The notes beneath the pieces are model-generated. The model saw only the letters and a list, made by a program, of their open reading frames with translations. It searched no databases and was not told the DNA's origin. The position numbers were made by a program, and so were the translations under genes. 64,000 nt of DNA, from NCBI GenBank assembly GCA_019188255.1, contig JAETXT010000005.1, positions 1,488,001 to 1,552,000 on the forward strand, written 5' to 3'. Below are positions 41,520 through 54,947 of this stretch, one piece after another; position 1 is the first letter of the stretch; every line of letters starts with the position of its first letter. Source of the stretch: Verticillium longisporum. Its lineage: Eukaryota; Ascomycota; Sordariomycetes; Glomerellales; Plectosphaerellaceae.

Positions 41520-44500
41520 CAACCACCATCGACTACTGCCGAGAGCTATCCTACGGTCACATCCTCCTCCTAATGCCTCCGCGTTCACCGGCTACCGGCA
41601 GCACGTGCAGACAGACAGACTCTCTCCCATCCCTTCTTCCCCTCGTGCGGCATAGAATCATCACTCTCAACCCACACAAAGGCATATCGGCGTTATTTGT
41701 TGCATCAACCAAGGAGCGGACGGTGTTCGAGGACTCGCGACAAAGCAAAATTCCCCCTCTCCCTCTCCCTCCCATTTCCCGAACCGTAATGGTCCGGATT
41801 TCCTTTTTTGTCGAGCAACCCAAGCGAGCGTTTTCTGATTTTCTCCGTCTCTTTCCAATACCCCAGGGGACGACGATATCATCCGACGACCGCGAGCTCG
41901 GTACAGGAGAGATCTTCTTTACTCACTCACATCACACATCATGGCTGGGCCCGGGGCGGGATCATATTTGAGTGCATTTACATTTGGGTATACAGGCGGA
42001 ATTAGGTTGCTTCGTTTTGTCTCTGTCTTTTTTTGTCTTCCCCTTTGGGTTTTCTCATCTAAACAAGAGGAACACGCAGCAATGCGGCCCCCCGCTCGGC
42101 TTCAGTCCGAGACAGCAGAAACCGACCTCGATTCCCCTCCAATTATGGTCCTTTCGGTTGGTCTGGCTACTTCTACTTTTCTATTTTCGTCGGCTTCCCT
42201 TTGTCCCCCCCCTCTTCCCTTTTATTGGCACGGAAAGGCTTTCTTGGAGATACCCCCCTTTACAACACAAGCATCGATTGCGCGTGTTGCGCCGTCGGAT
42301 CATAGGACGATTCGACTGCTGCTGCGCCGCGCTTTCCTTCGCTTCTTCCTCGGCCATTGTCCAATTTATTCTAATATTCCCGTCTTACGGGTGATGGGCA
42401 ACGATCTCTTTTCACGAGCAAAGAAAACCGGAACAAGCCTTCTTACGAACTACGGCACATGTGTACGAGAAAAAAACACAAACGACGAACGGGTGCTCTC
42501 GCTCGGCTTGATGCCGGCGTCTGCGCTTTTACGCTTCTGGATTTTTTTCTTTCGTTACGATGACGACGCCATAATTCGGGGATCACGACTTTCGACACCT
42601 TTCTTTTTTCCTTTGGGCTCTCGGCGAGTTGGGGACGGACGGCATGTTTTGCACCTCTGGACTGGACTCCGATAATGGCATTGCATCCTCCTCCCCTCTC
42701 TCGTGCGGAAAAGGCTATCGAAGCCACAAACATCACCTCGTGGCCTCCCCTCTCCCAAGAAACGCAGCGCGTTTTTTCTTCTTGGCAGTGGGGCAGGCAG
42801 GCACTGGTTTGTCGACGGGAAAGATTCCTTGGCTGCTGCCGGCATCGTCTCCTGGGAGACGGAGCCGGCTGACATGGAAGGACAATGGCGAAGGAGCACT
42901 GAGCGGGGATTTCAAACTCATCCATCTCTTGGAAGAAGAAGAAAGCTGGGCATCATAACTTGGAGACGTCCAACACGTACTCTGCAGGATCAGAGAAGCG
43001 CAGACATTGATGCGAGGCCTTTCGCTGCCATAGTCTCGCACTCTCGGGGCGCCGGAGAACGACGGATCTGCGTGGCTGCGCCGCGTGGGCGTGCGGCCTT
43101 GACTCTTCTACACTGGCGCCGTGCTGATTACCCTGTTCTCCCGGTTGTGATACCGCCAGACGGATCACTAGGGCGGAGCGGGGGTCACTGCATGTTGCTG
43201 CCATGGGCGGGAGGGCACAGGCGCGGCGCGCCCGGGTAGGTGAACTCGCAGATCCTGAGTTTACGGGGCGTACCGGGTCGAGACGACATGTAGTTTCGCC
43301 ACCCTACATGCCCCGTCGCTGGACACACAATCTTCACTCCCTTGGGGGTGCCCAGTCCGCGACGGGGGAAGCCGTAAGGGTGGGTGGGTAAAGGTTGTCT
43401 CCAGCCTTCTCCGAACAAAACATGCGTCTACGCTGTGCGAAGATGCATCGTTCGGAAGGGGTTAGTGACATCTTCCCCCACCCTTCCTTCAGGACGAGGG
43501 GAAACGCCCTTTCTCTTCGTCCTGCGGCAGGAAATGGCGCTGGACACACATACGAACAACTACCTGGCGAGAAACGCGGTGCGGAGCCAACGGCGGGGAG
43601 GCGGGTTCGGACACTCCTGGTGAGTGGACGGATGCCGTTCCCCTCCGGCTGGTCAACCGCGCGCGCGTGGGGACGAGGCAAAGGCTGCGGCCGAGGCGTG
43701 GTGGACTGATATCTACTCTTGTCGATGCCTGTTTTTACGCTTAATGAGAACATACGTGTTCTGACTTTGGTGCTCGTCTCGTTGTGATGATTGCTTGGTG
43801 TCTGCCTGAAAGCTTACCCGACGTGTGTTGCGATATCGTGCTGTGACTTACATATCCTCAAACGTGACTTCTATTTGAAGACATGAGACGAGCCATAGGC
43901 AGGTTTAACATGACTCGAACTTGATTTTAGCTTCAAGCATCAAGAAAGCTTGGTTGTGTCCCTAACTCCCTCATACAGCAGTGCAACAGAGGTCCTCAAT
44001 CTGACCATTCATACCATCTTGCTGGCGGGGAACTGTGCTTCCCGCCCTCTTCTCACCAGCCGTGTGCCCCCCAAAAGACATGCCAAACCACGACCAAACA
44101 AACCCACTCGGAAGATTGCCTGCCTCTGCCACTCCCAAGTCCAGCTTCACGTGCTGGCCATGTATGCCAGCCTACTATTTCCGGCATGGACACGAGCGAT
44201 GGTGACGAGAACAGACAGACCCATCGGAGCTTCTCAGACTGAACCCCTTCTACGACAAAATCACGGTGAACCAAGGTCCGCGGGGCGACGAAAATCCCGC
44301 TTGACGTCAAGATTTGCTGATCCTTCATGCTGCCGGCCACCTCTCTGACATGGGCGGCCTCCATCCGGCAGTTGCGCTGCAGGTCGGGCTCCGGGCGAGG
44401 CCGCATGCGAAACGGGTCGCGAGGGGGGCGGCCGGTATGCGGCCTGTCGAGGTGCGGCTCCTGGGTGACGCGTCTGGAGGATTCGCCTTGCATCAACAGA

Positions 44501-44858
44501 AGAAGCCGAAGACTCCGCGTCTCACATGAGAAATGTCTGGAAATCATGTCATCGTCACTGTATCACTGGGGAGCTTTCGCTGCGTGGCTGGGACCGAAAG
44601 GAGGACGGGGAGGTGTGTTTAGTTTGCGCTGGTAACAGGAGGTGCGGGGCAGATCCGCTTGGTCACATTGTTTCGAAGATAAACTTGCACCTGACATGAC
44701 ATGCATGTTGTAAGAAGCCTGACATCCTCCCCGTTCCTATGCATGCATCTTCTGCATAGACAGCGTGGCACCGCTTCTAACGTGAGTAGATGCAAGACGC
44801 AAGAGACGTACATGGCCGGACGGACGGCACTGAACAATGCCTTTGACAAGACACCACG
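41520..44858. other. Gene-poor stretch of about 3.3 kb
   Basis: The first 1.2 kb is T- and C-rich and may include a long 3' untranslated region. A 245-residue frame at 41941-42675 is made of low-complexity, T-rich sequence and I do not accept it as a gene. Nothing else supportable. Confidence 0.5.
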
Positions 44859-47291
44859 TCACACCTCCTTCAACTCCTTACTCACCCCCATGGCAATCCA
44901 CTCGGCAATGGCCATGTTGGTGATCATGGGATTCACCCCGCTGGCGCTGGGAAACACGCTCGCATCCGCAACGTAGAGCCCCTCTGTCCCAAACACCCTG
45001 CCCCTCGAGTCGACGACGCCCTCGTCCTCGTTGGCCGCCATGCGGCAAGTGCCCATCTGATGCGCAGACGTGTAGAGGGCGTTTGGGGGCTTGTTTCCCA
45101 CCTCCCTCACGCGCTCCAGCCATGCTGTGAACGCAGGGTCGTTGACGCCCGCCTCTTCGCCCTCTTCGTTCTTAGCCTCACCCCGTACGAAGGGCTCCAG
45201 GCCCGGGAAGAAGGCGTGAATCTCCTCTGCGCCCTCGACATAGCAAATTTTGGCCAGGGCGATGACACCCTCAAGCGTATGCGCGCGGTCGAAATCAGAC
45301 GGCGTGTAGGCGATGCGTGGCCTGCCAGTGCGGGAGTCAGGGTACACGTAGCCCGGGTCGCGCTCACGAGTGAGGGCGATGAAGCCGCCGAAATGACGGT
45401 ACTTGAGTGCGGCCAACTTGGACGAGAGGCCGCTGTGCCAAGGCATACTTGTGAGGACAGTGTAGGGCTGAGATTGGTTAGCACGGCAAGATTCACGGGA
45501 TGAGGAGGCAGCGTACGACGGCGCAAGTTGGCTCGAGCTTCACGCCGTGCCCAGCGTTGTCGAGGTTCTCAAAGGCGGTGCAGTAGCTCGTGATGATGCC
45601 ACCTGGCTGGTTAGCAAGGAGAGATGGTCCAAATGTTTGGTTGTGCTTACCCTCCCACGGCGTAACTTCCTCTTTCCAGTAGGCGCCAACCATGTTGCAC
45701 GGATGAACATAGAGGTTTTGGCCAATGTGTCGGTTCTAGAGAAGATCAGCGTCGCACCCACAGTCAAAAAAGAAGATACTCACAGTAAGGCCGCTCTTGA
45801 GCAGGACCAGGGGGCTCCAGAGCGAGCCACAGGCCACTATGACCTTCTTGGCCTTGATCACGACCTTTCGCGTGGTGCGCTCCGACAATGGACTGCTGAC
45901 ACTACCAGTGGCGTCCCTGGATACCCAGGTTCCCACGACGCCCGTCGCCTTTTTGGCCCCGTCCGTCGTGTCAAAGGTCACCTCGTTCACCTCCAGACCC
46001 TCAATACATTCGGCACCAGCCTCTGCAGCCGCAGGCAGCCAGCTGACGGCAGTTCCCTTCTTGTCGGCCGACCCACATCCGAGATGGCACCGGCCGCAGT
46101 AGTGTTCCGTGCCGCCCGTGTTTTGCGGCGCTGCAGCCGCATGCCACCCCAACTTGCGGGCCCCGTCAAGCATCACTCGGTTTCTGTGGTTGTGGCGCAC
46201 ATGGTCTGAACTCACGCCCATCACGTCCGACACCTTGTCGAGACAGCTCTGAAACTGGGCCGAGGTGAAGAACGGCAGCCCTTTCTTGGCCCACTCGCTG
46301 CGCACGAATCCCTGGGTCTGCAGCGACACGCTCCAGTTGATGTTCCCGCCCCCACCCCAGCAGCTGCCGGCAACGAGGTTGAGGCAGCTATCGTCGCTGC
46401 CCAGAAACCCGCCACCCTCATAGAGGTACTGGCAGCCCATGTCCTGGGCGAGTGGCAGCTTCGCGGCGGGGAAGTGGTACGATTTGTCGACGACGAGGAC
46501 GCGATGGCCGGCCTCAGCGAGGTGCTTGGCAACGACGGCGCCACCGCAGCCCGAACCGACGATGACAACATCCGTCTCGAGTGACACGGGCTCGTCGGAG
46601 GCGGGGAACTGCATAAACTTGAATTCATAACTGTCAACGGGCTTATGGTCGCTGGGCATGTCGGTGTAACCGGTAAGCTCTTTGAAGAGGGGGCTCGTCT
46701 GCAGGGTAGCCTTCTGGGCCAGGCTGGTGAAAACCTTGGTGAGCACTCGCATGGAGCTGAGGCGGGAGGTTTGCCAGCCCTGGAGGATGGCCTCGCGGAT
46801 GTGGAGTGGCTGCTGGTTAACGGCGGTGAAGTAGCCTGTGAGGAACCAGCTTCCAGTGCGGCCGCTGTTCTTGTTAGTCTGGCATCCGGGGTTTGATGGT
46901 GACGAGCCCACCTCAGAGTCGTCAGTGCACCTCCCAGAGAGCGCTGGGAGGCATCAGGCAGCATGTAGAGCGTCCTGACGATGCTGTTTCTGAACTCGGG
47001 GTCTGCTGAGGCATTGTAATCAAGGTAAGCCTGAAACTTCTCCTCGGACGGCGGATTCTTCACAGAGGCCTTGACAAGTTCGTAGGCGGACGAGTACTGG
47101 TCGTGGTCGATCTTGATCTGGTGATTCTCGTCCTCGACAGACGAGGCCTCTCGGATGGAGGGTAGGGCAGCTTCCATCATGGACCAAAAGACGGTCCATT
47201 GCGTCTCGTCCCAGAAGCCCGCTGGCGGCAGAGCTGGGAGTTTGAGGCCGGCGGCTACGGCCTGGAGAGAGGAATCTTCGTTCAAGCTCAT
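44859..47291 (-). CDS. Long-chain alcohol oxidase, FAO1-type GMC oxidoreductase
   Basis: Five exons on the minus strand: 47291-46912, 46864-45784, 45735-45651, 45602-45520 and 45467-44859. Introns are 47, 48, 48 and 52 nt with GT...CTAAC/CTGAT...AG signals. The product is 745 residues. The N-terminal 200 residues are the FAO1-specific helical part (PSEEKFQAYLDYN, PLHIREAILQGW). The FAD-binding dinucleotide fold is at VVIVGSGCGGAVVAKHLA. GMC signature sequence follows (GSCWGGGGNINWSVSLQT). The cysteine-rich segment EHYCGRCHLGCG is typical of FAO1. The C-terminal substrate/FAD region has SAHQMGTCRMA and SASGVNPMITNMAIAEW. The enzyme oxidises long-chain fatty alcohols to aldehydes with O2, yielding peroxide, in membranes or peroxisomes during alkane and wax use. 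A shadow ORF on the opposite strand is ignored. Confidence 0.93.
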
Positions 47292-50200
47292 GGTGAATAG
47301 TACTAGTCGAGAGCACAGAGATGCGGGATGCCAAACAAGCGGGAGGAAGCAGTGTTGTACGACAATCGTCCGTCGTCGGTGGGAAGTAATCAGACCTAGA
47401 CAGCGCCTGGGAGGAGATGCCGAGGCGTGATATGCGGAGAAGCCAAAAGGAGGCGTAAACGGAGTCTCGCTGATGTGTAATCCTCCGATTCCGTGGCGAG
47501 CAAGAAGGAAGCAGATGGCGCCACTCCCAAACTAGGTAGAACGGGTAGAAGAGGACGTTGCCTGGTGTGGAGTGCAGAGCGTGACCATCCTGGCGTCCGA
47601 GCTCCTTCCCGCCTCCATTCCCCCGTTGATCCCCAGTGTCAAGCTGCTCTGGCAAAATGCGGGGTCTGTGCTATGCAGCATGTGATGGGGCCGAGGGACT
47701 AACCTGATGAGGGCATGGCGGCTTCTCCTGTCGATGCAGACAACTCGACGTCGGCGGAAGTCAAGGTTGAGGATCATGTCGATAGGTTTGGGTTCTGGAG
47801 TTGCGCATGAAGAGCGTTGCATCTGGGAGGGAGCGAGGGAGGAGCAGCGAGCCCTTGGCCCGTGTGCCTGCCCACTGTCCGCTGACCAGCACTGCAGTGC
47901 CCACTCCCAGTGATGGTATTGGTGCTTCCACTGCATTCTGTAAAAGTCAATCGAGCGAGATCTATCCTACCACGACGGACCGCCGATTGCAGAGGCTCGT
48001 CTACCAGGGACCCATACTACAGTCTGACGTCTGCCGTGCATGCAGGTCATCTGTCCTGTGTTGGCCACTGCATGCGGTGCGCGCACTCAATTCCCCATAG
48101 TCATTTACCCAGCGGCTTATGCAACAGGCTGTTCTGAATCGATTGACGGTATAGCATGTCACAGCTTCTGGTTGCCTGCAGCAAACGGAAAACGTATGCC
48201 TGCATCACTGACAGCCCAACTGATGGCCCAGTCATAAACTTGGTGTTCCTTCTTTTTTTCCTTACCAATCACACAAAGAAGGAAATGTACCTTGGTACAG
48301 TCCTATGGACAGGCCCGGAATGTTTGGATGCTTAAAGAATCGAGTGCCAGACTTATCAACGTTGAGGATTATTGCATTCACTCACTCTCTACTCGCAGCA
48401 TTTCGGACTTTCTCTGCAGACTTTGGCGAAGAGCAGACTTTCATCTCGCGATTGATGATACCAGATCGCAAGCCCTCGTCATCCCGTCAAGTGCAGCGGC
48501 TCACCTCGCTTATCGAGGAAAAGGCTCACACTCCCTGCACTCGACACGGGCGCCGGACACTTCGGCTGTCATCGTCGTTATTTGAGTCGTCATGGCCTTA
48601 GCGTCACCGTTCGCTTCTAGCCGCTCGCTCGTCGTCTCGTTTGCCCAACTACCCTTTGGATGAGTGACTTTTGATGCCTTTCTTTCCGATAATTAGCACC
48701 CGTCATCCAATGCATGAAACGTCTGTTGCTGTATGATAAAACGTGGAAATTTCCAATGGAACGCATATGAACAGATGACGGCTGTAGCTTTCAACATCCG
48801 GGACGGACCGCTAATGTCACCTCAGGATTTTGTCGTTCCCTGCTGTGGTTCAGCAACGGCGCCGTCGGAACTCTGCGCAAAACCAGGGCACGAGGCAGCC
48901 GGTCACGCTGAATTTGGACGGAAGTATGCTGCAACTCCCACCAAAGTTGACGCGGCAGGCACTGCTTATTCTCTCAAGGAAGAACACTTTGACCATATGC
49001 CGGCTCGGAGGAAAGCCCCGCTCCGTTCCGTTGCTCCGGAACCACGGCAAATTATGGGGCAACGTCACGATTGCCTCAGCATATGATCTCCAGCAAGGAT
49101 GACGAAGACTTGAACAACAAATCCTCATCACAGGCCAATGTCTCGAAGCATGGCCAGGAGGTGACGGCACGAAATATGCAGCGGCGGGGTAGCATTAGGG
49201 AACGGCTCGGGCGTGTGCCGGTCAGGGTGTTCGGAAGAGGAAACGGGGGCCGGTTTTGTTGAGGAGGGCTCGCCCCGTCTGTGTGGTGATCTGATAGTTT
49301 GTAGGTTAAATTTGGCTTGGTGGTTCCTTCAAATGTCCGGATCGATGGAGAATCACATGTCAATTGGAAAAAGAAAGGCCCTTGACACGTGCTTCGAAGC
49401 AAAATGTTTGATTCAACATGTCAGGAATCAATGTCGTTGACTGGAAAACGAGAGTAGAGAGTCGAGCATTCATGCCAAAACCTGCATGCCCTGTCAGGAC
49501 AAATCACAACTGTGAAAAGGTCAACCATCGGAGCTTTTACTGGGCAAGGCGCTCGGCAGACCTTACTCGTTCGTGCGACACACCGGCGGTCTGACCCGAC
49601 CAACGGGTATGGTAAACGAGTATGCCGGGCGGTCAGCGACGAGGAAGATGGCGAAAGCTTCCACCGATTCTAAAGCCGATCTCGATGGGGGTTAGCGCCT
49701 CTCAACAAAACGCAGGACAGGTGCCCCATGGGCGGGGTAGTTGGTACATTTGGGTCGCATGGATTTACCAGTGGTTTTGCCAAAAGTGTTGGCAGACAGC
49801 AAGTCACTAGGTCCGTGCTGGCAGTTTTCAGGGTCCCGCCGAAAGAAGCTAGCAGCTCGGAAGCCCACTAAAGATTTTACTGTCCTCAACTCATTCAACA
49901 GAAGATACCTATTCTCTGAAAAAGGCATCCACGCTCGTGGAGTGTTCGACGAACATTTTGACATGTGGCAGACAAGGCCCATGTCAACTTTGACCGAGGC
50001 ACCGTAGCGATCGAGTGTACAAGACGTCTTCAATCCGAACTACCCGCCAGGCGTAGACGTGACCGATGGCCGGGCCGCGACGGGCAATGACCAGCGCTCA
50101 ACGAAGTGACATTCAAAGCAACCGGATAGGCCGCCGCAAAGCTGGGCTCCATGAGTGACGCCGCCGCGGGGGGAGGAAGGGGCGAAGCAGCCACTCATGC

Positions 50201-50931
50201 CTCGACCTCACATGCCTAACTGCTCAAACAGGAAGGAAACCCCAGCCATACTGGGCTCTCGTTGGTCAACCCTTTAATTTTTTTTCCTTTCCTTCAGTGT
50301 GCCTGCTCGCCCTTGCCTGCGCCTGATCTCGAAAGTCAAGGCTCAACCCCATCATCAAGAAAGAGCTTCCGTGATGGATATCCACCCGCCCACTTGTCTA
50401 CCTTGCACTTGCCCCCCCGACCCCATCCATACCCCCAATCCTGGGATCCTGGCCAGTTATTCCATGTGATGCGCACTACAGCGTGCACGTTGGCCCCCGT
50501 TCGTCTTGTTGGCCTCGGCTTATTCGTGCTCTCCGAGACAAACCTCTGGTTCTTGAGGCACTGACTGACCGGCCCTGGCCTCTTCCCCCTACCCACACCC
50601 CAGCAGAAAAACTCCAACTAGTACCCCATCCTCCCGTCCTCAAGTCGCCTGTTATGTATCCCGGCCCTTCCTCTCGGTGACACCGACTTATCTCTTGCTT
50701 CACAAACCACCTTTGTCCTCGTCACCAGAGTCTCGTCTTCTCCTCGACGCAGGTTCCTGACCTTTCCCGCCTCGAAGACTTCCTCGAGTCGACCTAACGA
50801 AACTTCAGACTTGGCCCTGTCGCGCCGGCGCCTCAGATCTCCGTTGGCTTCATTTGACGCCTTTTGCGCAAGCAGCCTCACAACCAGCCACCACTCCATT
50901 CTGAAGCCAACTGGCTTCCTCCGTCTGCAAT
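47292..50931. other. Gene-poor divergent region of about 3.6 kb
   Basis: Lies between the divergent alcohol oxidase and elongase genes. No supportable gene, RNA or notable repeat. C/T-rich sequence from about 50280 on is probably the elongase promoter and leader. Confidence 0.5.
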
Positions 50932-52426
50932 ATGTCCGGTACTACCATCCTCAGCGAGCTACCGAACTCGTCTCTCTTCCAATTCCCTCCCAGCCACTAC
51001 CCCATCGGCGTCCCTCCTCCCCCACCGGGTGTGAGCTCCTCCAACTTCGCCATCCCCGATCACATTTACAATGCCGTCCTGGACCCCCGGGTCCCCATTA
51101 CCATTGCGGCGACATACGCTGTCACGATCAAGCTCCTCAACCGCTACAATACCTCTACCAACAAGCGCCCTTGGGCTATTAGCAAGACGGGCCCTTTCAA
51201 GGTCTTTGTCATCCTCCACAACATCTTCCTTGCTGTCTACTCGGCCTGGACCTTCTGGGGTATGCTCAATGGCATGCGCCGTGCCATCGTGAGCCCCTTT
51301 GGCCCTCACGGCCTGGCGGCCACCGCCGACAGCCTCTGCCAGATGAACGGCCCTGCTGGCTATGGCCACGCGACTGTCTACAATGAGACCCTCGGCCAGT
51401 GGACCAGCCTCAACGGTGCCATCAGCCTGTCCGCCAACGGAAACCCTAGCACCGATGTGTACGGTCGCCTGTGGAACGAGGGCCTCTCGTTCTACGGCTG
51501 GATCTTCTATCTGAGCAAGTTCTATGAGGTTCTTGATACTTTCATCATCCTCGCCAAGGGCAAACTGTCTTCGACCCTCCAGACCTACCACCACGCCGGC
51601 GCCATGATGTGCATGTGGGCTGGCATGCGCTACATGTCCGCTCCTATCTGGATGTTTGTCCTCGTCAACTCCTTCATTCACGCTCTGATGGTAAACACTT
51701 CTCTTTCTCTTCCTTTCTGCGTCACCCGCTAACATGCGTACCTAGTACACTTACTACACCATCACCGCCTTCAACATCCGCGTGCCGACACCTATCAAGC
51801 GCTCTCTGACGACGATGCAAATCACCCAGTTCCTCGTTGGCGCTTCGTATGCCATGCTCCACTCCTTCGTCTCGTACACCGTCCCGGTGACCGTCTACAC
51901 CGAGAAGTCCGCGTCTGCCGCCGCCGCCGCCTCCGCTAGCTCCTCCTCTTCTCTTCCCACCGCCGAGGCCATCGTGAAGGCATCTGTCGGTGCGATCGAG
52001 TCTATCAAGAACATGATCTACGGAGCGGCCAGCGAGTCCGCTTTTGCCTCCCCCGCCTCGGTTGCCCCTGGCGCCGGTGCGACCGCTGCCGCTGCGGCCG
52101 TGCCCGCCGGTCTTCAGGCTGTGACCGTCTGGGTCCCACAGCCTTGCATTACCTCCAGCGGTGAGACCTTCGGCATCTGGCTCAACGTTCTGTATCTCGC
52201 GCCCCTGACCTACCTCTTCGGCATGTTCTTCGTCCGCAGCTACCTCCGCCGCTCCAGCGCCCAGGACCTCAAGCCCAAGGGCAAGTCGCGCCGCGAGAGC
52301 AATGTCACCCTCGCCGAGAAGGCCGGCTGGGATGCTGCTAAGGAGGTCAGCAGCGAGATTTACAACCAGGGCGCCGAGGAGGCTGTCGTCACTGGTCCCA
52401 AGACGAGGAAGGGCCGCAAGAACTAG
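50932..52426 (+). CDS. ELO-family very-long-chain fatty acid elongase (condensing enzyme)
   Basis: Two exons, 50932-51690 and 51746-52426, with a 55-nt intron (GTAAAC, CTAAC, TAG). The product is 479 residues. Hydrophobic segments fit the multi-pass ELO fold: FKVFVILHNIFLAVYSAW, YGWIFYLSKFYEVLDTFIIL, the core YHHAGAMMCMWAGMRYM, and WMFVLVNSFIHALM spliced to YTYYTITAF. The family KxxExxDT motif is KFYEVLDT. The histidine box reads QTYHH, so the first position is Gln instead of the usual His. Two ELO-unlike features are a segment of about 60 residues after the second membrane span and an Ala/Ser-rich loop of some 90 residues before the last span. The C-terminal tail is basic (KTRKGRKN). It would extend acyl-CoA in the ER. 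Substrate length cannot be read from sequence. Confidence 0.88.
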
Positions 52427-53932
52427 GCCCTCTCAAAAGTATTGTTCGTAGTTTTATCGAGCCAGAGACGCAGTGGCGGGGCTCCGAGTGTGTATTTTCC
52501 TATGAGATCTGTGTTATACACGGCGTTATGAGGCTGGGGTTTACCAAAAACAAGTGTGACGGCGGCGGGTGTTGACAGCCTTATCATGGGGACAGCGGTG
52601 AGCATCTGCATTGTTGGCTGTTTCATTTCATTTTGCTTGTGCATTGCTGTACATAGTCTTTCTCCTGGATCATCAGCCCCAATATAGTTACAAATTCACA
52701 CGTTTCTTCCACTTCTCATTCCTCCGGGCATTCCATGCTTGATACGTGTCTTTCGAAACAGATGTCGACATTTGCTGTGAGCGTCCCGTCCCGATGAGGT
52801 TTGCGTCAAGCGGCCACGCCACTACTACCTGCCAACTTGAGCCGCAGGGCCACCTGCGAGCAAGCTTGCTGTTCACGAAAACCACACAACTGAAGGCGCG
52901 GTATCCGCAAACGCGCCGTACGCCGGCATATGCCTTCCTTCCTCGTCAGCGACGTCGTACCGACATGCCGCAGTGCGTCTCGGCATAACATGTCGCCTCG
53001 GCCTCGGCGCACCTCCGCGAGGGGCGGCGGTGCGAGGGGGGGCAAGGAGCGTCGCGCGCTTAAACGCGGGGGGGAACGCACAGGTGAGGGGTCGTGAAGT
53101 CCATGTTTGTGTTCTCTGCAGTATGCAAAACACCCCGCCTCTCCCTTGCCCCCCCGCGCCTAGCTTCACACGATCAGCAAGTCAAGAGGCGGCTTTCGCG
53201 GCTCTTCAAATCGCTGCGAATCTATTTCAAGGAGAAGGTCTTATCAGCGAACTGCTATTTGTCGTACATATTTGGGAGAAGAAGATCTTTGTTCGGGAAC
53301 GGCGAGGGTGCCGCAAACGGAAGATAGCCCACTGATAAGAGGGTGATGGAGGAATGTTTTAAACCATGTTCGGTGGAGCTCCCTATATCCCGAGCACACT
53401 ACCACACAAAGGCCTCTGAGATCATACCAGGACGACATGTCACTTCACTGCATATTACAAGTCAATCAGGACATTTGTTGCGAACCTAATGCTTGATTTG
53501 TAGGAGGGATTCCCTCCTCAGAATATATGGGACTACTGGAAGCAAATGAATCCAGGATCGCGACCCCGTCTACAAGAGGCACAGGGGCGTCCTGGACCAG
53601 TGTATCTTCCTCCATTCTCCTGTCTGATCTCTTAAACTTCGCCGTAGCGAGGTATGACGTCTTCTCATCCTGTCGAGTGCGTCTCAAAAAAGCAAAGCTA
53701 TACCTTCCAACGCCGCGCTCAAAAAACAAAAAGAGCATATCCCAAAACGGGATGCTCACAAATCCCGCTGTCTATGTTACTCTTGTCGTGTTGTAGTGAT
53801 GGGTGGAGGTGGGGGAGGGCGCGATTAAGGTTGAGGATGTGTCGACGGCGGGTATTGGGGTATGTCTATGTCTATGTTGTGTAATTGGTTGTCGCTTCGA
53901 AATAGCGCCGACAACCTATGTGGCGAAGAAAC
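52427..53932. other. Convergent spacer of about 1.5 kb
   Basis: Between the elongase and FYVE-protein stops. No supportable gene. A GC-rich block at about 52970-53090 contrasts with the flanks. Confidence 0.5.
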
Positions 53933-54947
53933 CTAGAAGGTGCTCCAGTTCCAATCTCTAGGCACACTGGCGGCAACCTCCGGGCCTCTGGCATAACCCA
54001 AAGTGACGCTACCACTGGGGCTGCTGGTGGGAACAGGGCTCGCGCTTCCCGTAGGGATGGCGGGACCAGGCATGGGGCCGGCGGCAGTGTCGACTGAAGA
54101 GCCCTGGTCGCTGCTGGCCTGGCTGTTGTTTCGACTCTTCCACGCGATGAACTGGGTGAAGCAGTGCCCGCAGGAGCGCGAGGGGGATCCCCGAGGGTTG
54201 TAGTTGAGGTCCTGGTCGAGAGGGATGGTCTGCGCAGAATGGCTGTCACAGAAGATGTTGCCACACTTGCGGCAGTGATGGCGGCGGTTGAAGTAGTTGA
54301 ATGTACGCTGGCAAGTAGGGTCATCGCACATTGAGGCGTGAGGATCAGGCTGCACTCATGTTGTTAATAACCTTGCTTATGCAGAAAAATCACAATTGGC
54401 AAAAGAATGAGCTGTTGCTTACCTTCCAGTGCTTGCGCGTAGGTTCGCCGCTGACCTCGGGGAACAGCTCCGGATCCAAATCGCAGTCCATCGCCTTTCC
54501 GCTGTCCCCCGTGGAGCGACGGCTCAGTCGTGAACCGATCATGCTTAGGCCCGGAAGACTGATGAAGCTGCTGTTGACGCGCTGCAGATTCAGGTCGGTG
54601 GGACTCTCAGGCCCGTCTTCGTTCTTGGGAGAGCGAGGCAACTTTGAGGAGAACTCGGTGGGGCGCAGGACGGCAGGCATGAAGAGTGGTCGGGCCTGGC
54701 GAGTGGCAGCAAGAGATCGAGTGCCGGGCGACGTTGGCGAGGTTGCGCCTGGGGTGTGTAACGGGGATGTGTGCTGAGAAGTGGTGGTGATGGGTGTGCT
54801 GTTGGCATTGCTGTTGTTGGGCAGCTGATAGGATTGCGAGCGCGTGTGGGAGAAGTGCGGACGCTGAGGGAGAGCGTGGTGCTCCCAGTGACCACCGTGA
54901 GGGAGGTTGAGATCGCGGACGGACGGCATGATGAGTTCAGCCGTCAT
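53933..54947 (-). CDS. FYVE zinc-finger protein
   Basis: Two exons on the minus strand, 54947-54423 and 54349-53933, with a 73-nt intron (GTAAGC...CAG). The product is 313 residues. Exon 1 is Ser/Thr/Pro-rich and ends GEPTRKHWK. Exon 2 opens directly with the FYVE finger: PDPHASMCDDPTC, the phosphoinositide-binding core NRRHHCRKCGNIFCDSHS, and the last cysteine pair in SRSCGHCF. The C-terminal tail is low-complexity. FYVE fingers bind phosphatidylinositol 3-phosphate and target proteins to endosomes or the vacuole. The intron falls just before the domain, and joining it restores the family's typical lead-in. An in-frame ATG at 54929 (MPSVRDLNL) is an alternative start. Confidence 0.9.

Noticed and set aside
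41941..42675. 245-residue plus-strand open frame
   Set aside because: Low-complexity T- and C-rich sequence, no domain, overlaps other frames; probably untranslated or intergenic.
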